DNA from: Duganella sp. sic0402
GTDB lineage: Bacteria; Pseudomonadota; Gammaproteobacteria; Burkholderiales; Burkholderiaceae_D
DNA length: 64,000 nucleotides
Direction: 5' to 3'
Assembly: GCF_019219065.1 (NCBI RefSeq)
Contig: NZ_JAHUWK010000008.1
Location: 62,001 to 126,000, forward strand
Positions 1-8,966 of this stretch are shown one piece after another (position 1 is the stretch's first letter; each line of letters begins with the position of its first letter). Below the pieces are notes generated by a model. The model made no database searches, was not told the DNA's origin, and worked only from the letters and a program-made list of their open reading frames with translations. The translations under genes were made by a program, and so were the position numbers.

Positions 1-756
1 CTGGCCGATCCGGAATATGTGGAGGCGCCGCTGGCCGGCCTGCTGAGCAAGGACTACGCCGCACGCCGCCGCGAACTGATACGCCCTGACCAGGCCAGCG
101 CGCACGCCACAGCCGGCGATCCCTATCCCTTCCAGAACGACCCGAGTGTGCCGCTGCGGCCCAACGCCAGCAAGCTGCTGGCGGAAGGCGCGCACACCAC
201 CCACCTGACAGTGTCGGACAAGGACGGCAACATCGTCTCCTACACCTACACCATTGAATCGTGGGGCGGCAGCGGCATCGTGGTGCCGGGCTATGGCTTC
301 CTGCTGAATAACGAAATGACCGACTTCGACTTTTCCGGCCCTGCGCCCAACGTGCCGGAAGCCGGCAAGCGGCCGCGCAGCAGCATGTCGCCAACCATCG
401 CCTTCAAGGACGGCAAGCCGGCCTTCTCGATCGGCAGCCCTGGCGGCGCGACCATCATCACCACCGTGCTGCAAACCATCTTCAACTACATCGATTTAGG
501 CATGACCATGCCGCAAGCGCTGAACGCGCCGCGCCTGTCCGAACGTAATGGCATGGCGACCGATGTGGAGCCGGGCTTCGCTGACAGCGCCCAAGCCAGG
601 GCGCTGGAAAAAACCGGCCAGCACTGGAGCAAGACGCCGCAAGAAATCGGCGCCGCCAACGCGCTGGTATTCAATCCGGACGGCACGGTGACTGCCGTCA
701 GCGAAGGCCACCGTCACGGCGTCGGCAGCGCCCTGGTGCAGCGCAGCGCGCACTAG
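1..756 (+). CDS. ggt: Gamma-glutamyltransferase, C-terminal part (cut by window edge)
   Basis: The reading frame is open from base 1, so the 5' part lies outside the window; about 251 residues are visible. The family cleaves gamma-glutamyl bonds of glutathione and related compounds, usually in the periplasm, after self-cleavage into two subunits. The visible part covers the small subunit: the TTHLTVSDKDGN motif (first Thr codon at 196) carries the expected N-terminal nucleophile Thr. It is followed by the LLNNEMTDF segment and the GSPGGATI glycine loop that lines the active site. The end is intact, with a stop just before a convergent small gene. Family assignment is firm; the substrate is not testable here. 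Confidence 0.93.
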   Translation: MADPEYVEAPLAGLLSKDYAARRRELIRPDQASAHATAGDPYPFQNDPSVPLRPNASKLLAEGAHTTHLTVSDKDGNIVSYTYTIESWGGSGIVVPGYGFLLNNEMTDFDFSGPAPNVPEAGKRPRSSMSPTIAFKDGKPAFSIGSPGGATIITTVLQTIFNYIDLGMTMPQALNAPRLSERNGMATDVEPGFADSAQARALEKTGQHWSKTPQEIGAANALVFNPDGTVTAVSEGHRHGVGSALVQRSAH

Positions 757-763
757 CAAACAA

Positions 764-970
764 CTAAGAACTCAGCAGCGCGCGTACGGTATCCGCCGCC
801 AGCGCGCAGTCCTGCGCACGCTCGGTACTTTGCTCGCGGCCGAACATCAGCTGGCTGACCACGCGCACCAGCGTGTCCACGTCTTCCGGGCCACTGGGAT
901 CATCTTCCGGCTCGTTGAGCAAAGCCTGCAAGGTGTTGTTAATCAAGCCGATCAGATCACAGGGTTGCAT
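764..970 (-). CDS. Small hypothetical protein (68 aa)
   Basis: I do not recognise this protein. It is short, acidic in the middle (LNEPEDDPSGPEDVDTL) and probably soluble and helical; there is no signal peptide or membrane segment. The gene is supported by a GGAGG ribosome site 6 bases before the ATG and by filling the gap between the gamma-glutamyltransferase gene and lepB without overlap. It is convergent with the former (7-base gap) and divergent from lepB. No function is proposed. Confidence 0.6.
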   Translation of the reverse strand: MQPCDLIGLINNTLQALLNEPEDDPSGPEDVDTLVRVVSQLMFGREQSTERAQDCALAADTVRALLSS

Positions 971-1061
971 GGCGCCTCCGTGGCTAAGCCGTGATTAAGA
1001 ATCTGACCACAATATTAGCGCTCGCCGCAAAGCGCGAAAATCACTCACTTGGGAGAAGACA

Positions 1062-1739
1062 ATGAAGAACTGGGTCCGTGCCAACAAGGGGTTCCTGGCG
1101 TTCCTGATGCTGTTCGGCGTATTCCGCACCGCAGTCGCCGACTGGAATCCGATCCCGTCGGCATCGATGCATCCCAATCTGCTGGAGGGCGACGTGGTGT
1201 TCGTCAACCGCCTGGCCTACAACGTCAAGGTGCCGCTGACCGACATCGTCATCAGCCCGACCGGCGAACCGCAACGCGGCGACATCGTCACTTTCTCTTC
1301 GCCAGCCAATGGCACGCGCCTGATCAAGCGCATCGTCGCCCTGCCCGGCGACCAGGTCGAAATGCGCAATGAAAAACTGATTATCAACGGCCAGCCGGTG
1401 TCCTACGCCACGCTGGGCAACAGCACCGAAAGCATACGCGGCCTGGGCCCGCTGGCCGCCGTGCAGGTCAATGAGAGGCTGGGCGAGCGCCAACACGCGA
1501 TCCAGCTGATGCCGCAATTGCAGGCGCGCCGCGACTTCGCGCCGCTCACCGTGCCCGCCGGCCAGTACATGATGCTGGGCGATAACCGCGACAACAGCGA
1601 AGACTCGCGCTACATCGGCATGGTGCCGCGCGCGCTGCTGATCGGCCGCGCCGAGCGCGTGCTGGCGTCGGCCGACATCACCAGCAACTGGATGCCGCGC
1701 ACCGAACGTTTCGGCATGAGCCTCTATCCGAAGGAATAA
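1062..1739 (+). CDS. lepB: Signal peptidase I
   Basis: Membrane-bound serine protease that removes signal peptides from exported proteins. Catalytic Ser35 lies in PSASMHPNL and the general-base Lys90 in RLIKRIVALPGD; the conserved GDNRDNSEDSR box follows near residue 175. One N-terminal hydrophobic stretch (about residues 9-26) would be the membrane anchor. At 225 residues it is shorter than the E. coli enzyme and lacks a second N-terminal membrane helix, so it may be an accessory rather than the housekeeping copy, which is normally next to lepA and rnc. A GGGAGA ribosome site precedes the ATG. The sequence from 971 to 1061 is the divergent promoter region. Confidence 0.93.
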   Translation: MKNWVRANKGFLAFLMLFGVFRTAVADWNPIPSASMHPNLLEGDVVFVNRLAYNVKVPLTDIVISPTGEPQRGDIVTFSSPANGTRLIKRIVALPGDQVEMRNEKLIINGQPVSYATLGNSTESIRGLGPLAAVQVNERLGERQHAIQLMPQLQARRDFAPLTVPAGQYMMLGDNRDNSEDSRYIGMVPRALLIGRAERVLASADITSNWMPRTERFGMSLYPKE

Positions 1740-1795
1740 GCCCGCCCGGCGGTGTTATGATGGCATGGTAAATTCATAACGTTGCCGGTGTCCTC

Positions 1796-2536
1796 ATGAT
1801 CGAGTTTCAAGGCCTTGCCAAAGTCTACGGCAGCTTCAACGCCGTCAAACCGCTGACGCTGACGGTACAGCGCGGCGAAGTGTTCGGCTTCCTTGGCCCG
1901 AATGGCGCCGGCAAGACCACCACCATCCGCATGATGATGGGTATTCTGGTCCCCAGCGGCGGCCAGGTGCTGATCGATGGCCTCGACTGTCACGCCGAAC
2001 CGGCCGAAGTCAAGCGCCGCGTCGGCTACCTGCCCGACACGCCAATTTTCTACGACTACCTGCGCGGCCGCGAAATCCTGCAATTCGTCGGCGAGATGCA
2101 CGGCTTTTCACGCGCCGAGGCGGCCGAGCGCGGCGCGCGGCTGCTGGCGGAATTCGGTTTGCAGGAAGCTGGCGAGGACTACGCCGTCAACTACTCGCTG
2201 GGCATGAAAAAGCGCCTCGGCCTGGCTTGCGCGCTGATCCACGACCCGGCAGTGCTGATCCTCGACGAACCAATCAACGGCCTTGACCCGCGCGCCTCGC
2301 GCGACGTGCAGGAACGCCTGCTGGCGGCCGCCGCACGCGGCGTCACCATCTTCGTCTCCACCCACTTGCTGGACATGGCGGAGAAGCTGTGCGACCGCGT
2401 CGGCATCATCCATCGCGGCGAACTGGTGGCCACCGGCACGCTGGATGAAATCCGCGCCGAAGCGTCGGCCAGCGGCTCGCTGGAAGACGTGTTCCTCAAG
2501 ATTACCGACGAAGCGGCGGAAGAGCCGGCGCAATGA
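1796..2536 (+). CDS. ABC transporter ATP-binding protein (NatA / ABC-2 type)
   Basis: Cytoplasmic ATPase of an ABC-2 exporter. Walker A is GPNGAGKTTT (about residues 36-45), the signature loop is YSLGMKKRLGLA, and Walker B is VLILDEPINGLDP, followed by the switch His in STHLL. Length (246 aa) is normal for one nucleotide-binding domain. The stop overlaps the start of the permease gene (ATGA at 2533), so the two are translationally coupled and almost certainly form one complex. The sequence does not reveal the substrate. Confidence 0.92.
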   Translation: MIEFQGLAKVYGSFNAVKPLTLTVQRGEVFGFLGPNGAGKTTTIRMMMGILVPSGGQVLIDGLDCHAEPAEVKRRVGYLPDTPIFYDYLRGREILQFVGEMHGFSRAEAAERGARLLAEFGLQEAGEDYAVNYSLGMKKRLGLACALIHDPAVLILDEPINGLDPRASRDVQERLLAAAARGVTIFVSTHLLDMAEKLCDRVGIIHRGELVATGTLDEIRAEASASGSLEDVFLKITDEAAEEPAQ

Positions 2537-4893
2537 CCGCGCTGCAAACTATCTGGCTGATGACGCGCATGCGCCTGGCGCGCCAGCGCAACGTCCTGTT
2601 CAACAACCTGTTCCGCTTCAAGCAGAAAAAAGCGCGCGACACCACCGGCGGCAAGCGCAGCAACCTGTGGATACTGACGCTGCTGATGGTGGCGTTCATG
2701 TCGTTCTCCTTCGTCAGCATGTCCAACAACGCGGTACTGAATATGCAGTGCCATCTGGACCCGGCCAGCGAATGCCGCTATGTCGACCAGCAGGGCGAGC
2801 ACCACAGCGACCTGCACACGGCGGAAGAGGAGCTGGCCACCGCGCCGTTTGCCGCGCCGCTGCTACACGGTCTGACGATGGAGCTCAGCATCCTGTTCTT
2901 CATCGCAGTGCTGCTGCCGCTCGGCAGCAAGGAGCTGGCGCAGCCTGACTGGGACCTGGAATGGCTGGTGACGATGCCGGTGGAGCGCGGCACGCTGCTC
3001 TGGGGCCGCGTACTGGAACGCAGCGCCAGCAATTTCGCCGGCTGGTTCGCACTGGTGCCAGCCTTCAGCGTGATCGCCTGGCATTCAGGCTATGCTTGGA
3101 GCGCCTTGCCGATAGGTGTGTTAGCGGCGGCCGCGCTGCTGCCGCTGGCGGCGCTGCTGCACACGCTGGCGGACACCGGACTGCGCATGTGGCTGCCGGC
3201 AGCGCAGCTGCGCAACCTGCAAGCGGTGACGGGCTTATTCAATCTGCCGCTGATTTACTTCGTCATGGCGCTCGGCATGCCGCGTGCGAATGGCTTTGCA
3301 ATGGAGTGGGCGCGCGATTTCCCGTCGTGGGTCAGCTGGGCGCCGCCGGGACTGGTGCTGCAGACGATACAGTCGCGCGATAGCGTGCACTGCCTGTCGC
3401 TGATCGCGCTGCTGCTGGCGCAGACCGCACTGCTAATGTGGCTGGGTATGGCGCTGCTGCGGCATCAGCTGCGCCACGGCGTGGTCAACTCCGGCGCGCG
3501 CGAAAGCGCCAGAGAGGCCGAGCGCCCGGCCAGCGCCGACAGGAATCGCGCGGTGGGCGGCGCGGCGCGCGGCCCGGCTGCACTGATCGCCGGCATCCTG
3601 TCGCCGCTACAGCGGCGCGAGCTGCGCCTGCTGAGCCGCGACCGCAACTTCCTGTTCCAGACGCTGCTGCTCCCCATCATCATCGTGGTCAGCCAGTTGG
3701 TCTTCAATGGCAAGCTGAATAGCCTGGCCGAGCTGGGCGAACATCACGCCATCGCCGCCGCCATCGCTTTCGCGCTTGGTGTCTACGTGCTGATGCTGTC
3801 AGCTTTCCAGACGCTCAACAACGAGGGCCATGTGCTGTGGCTGCTCTACACGCTGCCGCGCTCCATCGAAAGCGCACTGAAAGAAAAGGCCAAACTGTGG
3901 GGCGTGCTGACCATGGCCTATCCAGCCATCGTCCTGGGTATCAGTGCCTGGTACACCGAACGTTTTGAATGGAATATGCTGGTGCTGCTGTTGATCGTGA
4001 TCGCCGGCATTCCGATCTATTCAATGATCGCCGTCTCGCTGGGCGTATTCGCCTGCGATCCGCTGGCGGTGGATGCGCGCACGCGCGTGCGCCCGACGTA
4101 TGTCTACCTCTACATGCTGCTGGCCAGCTTCTACACCTTCTGCATTTACAGCAGCGTGTGGTCGCAAAAGCTGGTGGTGCTGGTGCTGACCGCATCGATG
4201 GCGCTGGCACTGTGGCAGAAGGCACGCGACGCCCTCCCCTACCTGCTCGATCCGGCCGCTGCGCCGTCACCGCGCGTCTCCACGGCAGATGGATTGATCG
4301 CCGCCACCGCCTTCTTCATCCTGCAAGGCATTGTGCTGATCTTTGCAGGCAAAGTGACCATGCAGTCCGTCACCATGGCTTTCGGCACGGCCGGCATCAC
4401 CGTCTACCTGCTGATGCGGCTCACCTACTGGCGCAGCAAGGCGGCCGGCGTGCCGGTGATACTGCGCGGTGCAGACATCAAACTGTCGCTGCGTATTGCG
4501 GCCATTGCCGCCGCTGTCGCCTGCACATGCGGCGTGGTGTACCTGAACGTTTTGCGGCATTCGCCGCTGTGGGACGAGGTGCTGAAAGCGGCGCCAGTGC
4601 TGGAGGGCGGCCGTATCTGGATCATGGCGCTGGCTGTGATCGCCGCACCGCTGTGCGAGGAATTCATCTTCCGCGGCCTGATCTACGGCGGCCTGCGGCG
4701 CTCCATGAAAGCACCGCAGGCGATGCTGATGAGCGCCGCCATCTTCGCGGTGGTACATCCGCCGCTGTCGATGCTGCCGGTGTTCGTCCTCGGCCTGTGC
4801 GCCGCGTGGACCTATGAGCGTAGCAAAACCCTGCTGGCGCCCATGCTGGTACACGCGGCGTACAACGCCATGGTGCTGTCCGCCGGTTCCTAG
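2533..4893 (+). CDS. ABC-2 permease fused to CPBP-family intramembrane protease
   Basis: A 786-residue membrane protein. Residues about 1-570 form an ABC-2/NatB-like permease with many hydrophobic segments and a large periplasmic loop early on. After about residue 590 comes a second helical block with CPBP (Abi, Rce1-like) signatures: the glutamate-rich EEFIFRGL motif near 709, a His in AVVHPP near 742, and a second His in LVHAAYN near 774. Active members of the family use these residues for metal-dependent proteolysis in the membrane. The partner ATPase overlaps by 4 bases upstream. A joint role in exporting and processing a peptide or stress substrate is inference. CPBP domains attached to ABC permeases are known but uncommon. 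Confidence 0.85.
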   Translation: MTALQTIWLMTRMRLARQRNVLFNNLFRFKQKKARDTTGGKRSNLWILTLLMVAFMSFSFVSMSNNAVLNMQCHLDPASECRYVDQQGEHHSDLHTAEEELATAPFAAPLLHGLTMELSILFFIAVLLPLGSKELAQPDWDLEWLVTMPVERGTLLWGRVLERSASNFAGWFALVPAFSVIAWHSGYAWSALPIGVLAAAALLPLAALLHTLADTGLRMWLPAAQLRNLQAVTGLFNLPLIYFVMALGMPRANGFAMEWARDFPSWVSWAPPGLVLQTIQSRDSVHCLSLIALLLAQTALLMWLGMALLRHQLRHGVVNSGARESAREAERPASADRNRAVGGAARGPAALIAGILSPLQRRELRLLSRDRNFLFQTLLLPIIIVVSQLVFNGKLNSLAELGEHHAIAAAIAFALGVYVLMLSAFQTLNNEGHVLWLLYTLPRSIESALKEKAKLWGVLTMAYPAIVLGISAWYTERFEWNMLVLLLIVIAGIPIYSMIAVSLGVFACDPLAVDARTRVRPTYVYLYMLLASFYTFCIYSSVWSQKLVVLVLTASMALALWQKARDALPYLLDPAAAPSPRVSTADGLIAATAFFILQGIVLIFAGKVTMQSVTMAFGTAGITVYLLMRLTYWRSKAAGVPVILRGADIKLSLRIAAIAAAVACTCGVVYLNVLRHSPLWDEVLKAAPVLEGGRIWIMALAVIAAPLCEEFIFRGLIYGGLRRSMKAPQAMLMSAAIFAVVHPPLSMLPVFVLGLCAAWTYERSKTLLAPMLVHAAYNAMVLSAGS

Positions 4894-7319
4894 AACTGGT
4901 ACTTCAAGGTCAGCAAGGCGTTGCGTGGATCGCCGTACACGCCAGTGCCGTAGGAGCCCAGGCCCGGCATATACGTCTTGTCCAGCGCGTTGTTGATGTT
5001 CAGCGCAACGCTCAGGTGGCGGTCGATCTCGTAACGCGCCATCAGGCCCAGCAACGCATAGCCTGGCTGGTTGGCGCGCCACATATTATCGTCCGAGGTC
5101 TGATAGTAGGTATCGCTTTGCAGCGACAGCGAACCACCGACCACCAGCTTGTTCATGCGGTATGAGGTACTCATCTTGAACAGATGCTTGGGCTGGTTGG
5201 TATTGACCGCGCTGAGGATGACGTCCTGCTGCTTGGGTACACGCGAGCGGCGGTAGGTATAGCCGCCAGCCACATTCCACGATGGCGTGATCTGGCCCGA
5301 CACTTCAGCTTCAAAGCCATCGCTCTTGATACCGTCCACCGTCTTGTAGATTTCTTCGAAAGTATCCGGATTCACGTCGACATACTGGGCGGCGTTCTTC
5401 TGCTTGATCTGGAATACCGCCATGCTGACATTCAGGCGCTTGTCCAGCAGTTCCGCCTTCACGCCAATCTCGGCGCTCTTGCCGGTCAACGGCGCCAGCG
5501 GGCGATTGTTGGCATCCTTGTAGTAGGTCTGTGGATTGAAGATATCGGTATAGCTGGCGTAGGCCGACCAATTGGCGTTGATGTCGTACACCACGCCCGC
5601 ATACGGCATAGTCTTGGTGCCGGTATCCAGATCGTCCGACACGCTGCGCACCCCACCGGTGCTCACATCATAGTCGAACAGCTTGTACTGGCTGGCGCGC
5701 GCACCGAGGATCACCGACAGCTGGTCGGTAGGACGCAGGCGGGTGGCGATCGACACCCCCTGCTCGGTGATCTTGGTATCGCGGTCCGCGCGCTTGGTGA
5801 AGGTTGGCTGATTCAGGTAGCCGTCCCAGGTAAAGTAGTTCGCCACCGGCACAAAGACAGAGCCGAACAACTCGGCCTGCTTGTGCTGGCGCGAGTAGCC
5901 CGCCGTCAGCATCAGTTCATGCGTGCGGCCCAGCAGGCTGAATGGCCCGGTCAGCGCCAGGTTGGCGCTGTCGGTTTTCGCTTCCGATGGCAGCAGGCCA
6001 GCCAGCGCACGGATGCCGGTGCCAGTGGTGCGATTCACGCTGCCGTTGTAGGCCGAACCGTACATCACATCCTTGGACTGATCCAGATGGCTGGCCATCA
6101 GGTCCAGCTGCCAGGCGTTGTCGAAGGTGTGCTTGAGCGTGGCAAAGCTGTTGGTGCTGTCGTTATCCCAGTACGACCAGCGCGCGCCAGGATTCAGCGA
6201 GCGGCGGAAGTTGGTCTGCGTGCCATCACTGTAGAACAGCGGCAGGTGGCCGAAGGTGGCGCCGTTGGCGCGCGTCTCCATGTGATCGATACCGACGCTC
6301 AGCACCGTGCGCGGCGCCAGATCCGCTTCGATGATGGCGTAAGCGTTGCGCGTGTCGCGGCTATAGTAGTCGATGTAGGAATCGGCATTCTGTGCAGCGA
6401 CCACCACGCGGGCGCGCACGCTGCCATCCTGGTTCAGCGGTGTGGAGATATCCGCCGTGCCGTGGTATTTGCTCCATGAGCCGATGCTGCCCGCCATACT
6501 GGCCGAGAACTCCTTGCCCGGACGCTTGCGCACCAAATTGATCGTCGCCGAAGGATTGCCGGCACCGGTCAACAGGCCGCCCGCGCCCTTGACGATTTCG
6601 ACCCGGTCGTAGATGGCGCTGTCGCCAATCGCGCTGGTGTACTGATTGGAGCTGTCCAGCGTATTCGGCATGCCGTCGAACTGGAAGTTCTCGATCACAT
6701 AACCGCGCGCATAAAACGTCGCGCGTTCGCTGTCGTTGCGGCCCACGGTAACGCCAACAGTTTTCTCCAGAATGTCCGGCACGGTAATCAGCGCCTGGTC
6801 ATCCATCTGCTGACGCGTCACCACGCTGACCGATTGCGGCGTTTCGCGCACCGACAGGCCCAGGCGCGTCGCGGTGGACATCGACGGCATGGTGTACAAG
6901 CCGCTGTTTTCCGATGGCCCATCGGCAGCGCCGACGGCGGTAATCGCCGGCAGCACTTGCGGTGCATCGGTGGCAGGTGCTGCGGCCACCAGTACATAGC
7001 CGGCGTCGGTGGCAGCGACGGCGTGGCCGGTGCCGCGCAGCAGACGCTCGAAGCCTTCGCTGACGCTATAGCCGCCCTTCAGGCCCTGCGTGCGCAGCCC
7101 CTGTACCCTGGCCGGTTCGATCACGATGGAAACGCCAGCCTGCAACGCGAACTGGTTCAAGGCCGGGCCCAGGGCGCCGGCAGGAATATCGTACTGGCGC
7201 GCCGGCGCTGCGGCCTGGGCGAGCGCGGCGCCACTGCAGGCGGGCAGCGCGACGCCGCAAGCGATCTGGATGGCCAGCGCCAGTGGCGTCAGGCGACGGA
7301 TGGTATTCGATGGATGCAT
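4890..7319 (-). CDS. TonB-dependent siderophore receptor with STN signalling domain (FecA/FpvA type)
   Basis: Outer-membrane active transporter for ferric siderophores. The likely start is the ATG at 7319, preceded by an AAAGGA ribosome site, giving 809 aa. It has a signal peptide (Ala-rich, ending ...GAALAQ), then the STN domain starting at RQYDIPAGALGPALNQFALQ, which relays signal to the FecR-type anti-sigma factor. The plug contains RETPQSVSVVTRQQMDD and the 22-strand barrel ends in the typical LLTLKYQF. The gene lies 59 bases downstream of the fecR-like gene and the ECF sigma gene, so transport and gene induction are coupled. Its 3' end overlaps the convergent ABC-permease gene by 4 bases. 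The siderophore is unknown. Confidence 0.93.
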   Translation of the reverse strand: MHPSNTIRRLTPLALAIQIACGVALPACSGAALAQAAAPARQYDIPAGALGPALNQFALQAGVSIVIEPARVQGLRTQGLKGGYSVSEGFERLLRGTGHAVAATDAGYVLVAAAPATDAPQVLPAITAVGAADGPSENSGLYTMPSMSTATRLGLSVRETPQSVSVVTRQQMDDQALITVPDILEKTVGVTVGRNDSERATFYARGYVIENFQFDGMPNTLDSSNQYTSAIGDSAIYDRVEIVKGAGGLLTGAGNPSATINLVRKRPGKEFSASMAGSIGSWSKYHGTADISTPLNQDGSVRARVVVAAQNADSYIDYYSRDTRNAYAIIEADLAPRTVLSVGIDHMETRANGATFGHLPLFYSDGTQTNFRRSLNPGARWSYWDNDSTNSFATLKHTFDNAWQLDLMASHLDQSKDVMYGSAYNGSVNRTTGTGIRALAGLLPSEAKTDSANLALTGPFSLLGRTHELMLTAGYSRQHKQAELFGSVFVPVANYFTWDGYLNQPTFTKRADRDTKITEQGVSIATRLRPTDQLSVILGARASQYKLFDYDVSTGGVRSVSDDLDTGTKTMPYAGVVYDINANWSAYASYTDIFNPQTYYKDANNRPLAPLTGKSAEIGVKAELLDKRLNVSMAVFQIKQKNAAQYVDVNPDTFEEIYKTVDGIKSDGFEAEVSGQITPSWNVAGGYTYRRSRVPKQQDVILSAVNTNQPKHLFKMSTSYRMNKLVVGGSLSLQSDTYYQTSDDNMWRANQPGYALLGLMARYEIDRHLSVALNINNALDKTYMPGLGSYGTGVYGDPRNALLTLKYQF

Positions 7320-7378
7320 ACTGAGGTCCTTTTTCGGTGGTTTCATCGTGCTTAACGAACCAGTTCGAAAAAGTGGAA

Positions 7379-8377
7379 CTATTTTTTTATATTTTCTTTT
7401 AGCGGCGCATCGACCATCACCCAGTATTGCGTGAACTGGCGCATGCGCAGCTGCGGGAAATTATTCAGCAGCAGTTGCAGCGCACGGTCGGTATCATCCA
7501 GCGGCAGCACGGCGGAAACGCGGATGCCGTCCAGCTGCGCCGCATTGAAGGTGATGCGCCCAGTGCGGTAACGATTCAGCTGCGTTAGCACTTCGCTTAG
7601 TGGCTGGTCTTCCACTGCCAGCTTGCGCTGCTGCCAGGCGATGTCAATCGCGCCTGCGTTGATCGGCGCCACTGTGCTGATGGCGTTGCTGGTAATGCGC
7701 ACCCGCTCGCCCGCCTGCACGACAACGGTACGCGTGTCGCCCGAAGCCCGCGCGGCGACTTTCGACTCCAGCATGGACAGGATAGTGGCGTCCTGCTCGC
7801 GGTCTACCATGAAGCGCGTGCCCAGCGCGCGCATTTCGCCTTGCGGGGTTTCGACCACGAACGGGCGGCTCGCATCCTTCGCCACTGTGACATTGATCGC
7901 CCCCTGGACCAGCTCCACCGTGCGGCGCTGCTGGTCGAAGCGCAGGTTGACGGCGCTGCCACTATCGAGCGTGATGGTGCTGCCGTCTTGCAGCGTATAG
8001 CTGTGCCACTCGCCAGTGCTGGTGCGCATGTCGGCGATGAAGTAGCGCGGCGTATGACTATCCAGCGTCAGCGCCGCAGAACCGGCCGCCAGCACCACGA
8101 ACGCCAGGACCGCCGCAACAGCACGAGGACGAGCGCGACGGCGCGGGCGCGCCAGTGCCGCTTCCAATGCGACGCGTGCCGGACGCGCCTGCCCGCCACG
8201 CACCGCCTGCAAGCGGTTCAGCAAAAATACAATGTCGTCCGCAGCTGCCGCGTGACGCGGGTCGGCATTCTTCCACGCATCGAAGCCCGCTTGTGCGGCG
8301 GCGCGTTCGGCGGCATCCTCGCTGCCGAGTTGCACCAGCCAGTCGGCTGCCTGTTCGGCCAGCGCGTCGTCGGTCAC
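7379..8377 (-). CDS. fecR: FecR-type anti-sigma factor
   Basis: Inner-membrane regulator that holds the ECF sigma factor and activates it when the receptor's STN domain is occupied. The N-terminal cytoplasmic part has the DUF4880-like AEQAADWLVQL helix, then one membrane helix (about residues 95-113, AVAAVLAFVVLAAG), then a periplasmic FecR domain (RTSTGEWHSYTLQDGSTITLD) and a C-terminal secretin/STN-like part (LAVEDQPLSEVLTQLNRY). An ATG further upstream at 8416 would be inside the sigma gene. The GTG at 8377 forms a GTGA overlap with the sigma stop codon and starts exactly at the conserved domain, so I chose it (332 aa). Confidence 0.9.
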   Translation of the reverse strand: MTDDALAEQAADWLVQLGSEDAAERAAAQAGFDAWKNADPRHAAAADDIVFLLNRLQAVRGGQARPARVALEAALARPRRRARPRAVAAVLAFVVLAAGSAALTLDSHTPRYFIADMRTSTGEWHSYTLQDGSTITLDSGSAVNLRFDQQRRTVELVQGAINVTVAKDASRPFVVETPQGEMRALGTRFMVDREQDATILSMLESKVAARASGDTRTVVVQAGERVRITSNAISTVAPINAGAIDIAWQQRKLAVEDQPLSEVLTQLNRYRTGRITFNAAQLDGIRVSAVLPLDDTDRALQLLLNNFPQLRMRQFTQYWVMVDAPLKENIKK

Positions 8378-8913
8378 GCGCCCGCCTCGGCCAGCACCGC
8401 GCAGGTGGCGCGGCATTGCATCAGCGCCTGCACCAGATACTTCTGCACCATGCGGGTGGAGACGCCCAGGCGCTCGGCCACCACCGACTGCGGCTGGTCG
8501 TCCAGGTAATGCAGCATGAAGGCTTCGCGTGCCTTGGGCGATACACGCTCCAGCGCGAGCGCGATCTGGTCCAGCGCCTGCAAGGCCATCATCGTCTCTT
8601 GCGGTGACGGATAGCCACCCAGTGATTCAGCGACCAGCGCCAGCTCGGCCAGATAGGCATCGCGCAGCAGCTGGCGGCGGGCGCGGTCGATCAGCAGGTT
8701 TTTCGCGGTGGTGGTGAGATAGGCGCGCGGCTGTTGCTGTACGCCGAACAGCGCATCGCGCGAGGCGATGATGCGCATGAAGGTGTCCTGCGCCACATCC
8801 GCCGCCTCGTGCGCGCAACCGAGTTTTCCGCGCAGCCAGCCCCGCAGCCAGTCGTAATGGCTGTCGTACAGGACGTGCAATGGCTGCTGGGGAGCGGACT
8901 CGGTCGCGGACAC
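8374..8913 (-). CDS. fecI: ECF sigma factor, FecI type
   Basis: RNA polymerase sigma factor for the adjacent receptor and iron-uptake genes. Region 2 spans LYDSHYDWLRGWLRG to AADVAQDTFMRIIASRD and region 4 spans SPKAREAFMLHYLDDQ to VSTRMVQKYLVQAL, in 179 aa, the normal FecI size. The start appears to be GTG at 8913 with no clear ribosome site; no in-frame ATG lies upstream. A perfect Fur palindrome sits 16 bases before it, implying iron repression. It is first in a sigma / anti-sigma / receptor operon and overlaps fecR by GTGA. Confidence 0.9.
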   Translation of the reverse strand: MSATESAPQQPLHVLYDSHYDWLRGWLRGKLGCAHEAADVAQDTFMRIIASRDALFGVQQQPRAYLTTTAKNLLIDRARRQLLRDAYLAELALVAESLGGYPSPQETMMALQALDQIALALERVSPKAREAFMLHYLDDQPQSVVAERLGVSTRMVQKYLVQALMQCRATCAVLAEAGA

Positions 8914-8928
8914 AAATGGCTATATAAA

Positions 8929-8947
8929 AATGAGAATTATTCTCATT
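8929..8947. promoter_or_regulatory. Fur box upstream of the fecI-like gene
   Basis: AATGAGAATTATTCTCATT is a perfect 19-bp palindrome (9-1-9), matching the known Fur-box style of tgagaat/attctca. It lies in the 53-base gap between the RidA gene and the sigma gene, next to an AT-rich TATATA at 8921-8926. Iron-bound Fur would repress the sigma-anti-sigma-receptor operon. Confidence 0.88.
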
Positions 8948-8966
8948 CTACATGAAAATGCGCGTT

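Noticed and set aside
1..18. The gamma-glutamyltransferase as a broken gene
   Set aside because: The frame is open to the very first base, so the missing part is due to the window edge, not to a lesion.
8378..8416. Longer start for the FecR-type gene at 8416
   Set aside because: It would add an Arg/Gly-rich stretch lying inside the sigma gene; the GTG at 8377 gives a GTGA overlap and begins at the conserved domain.
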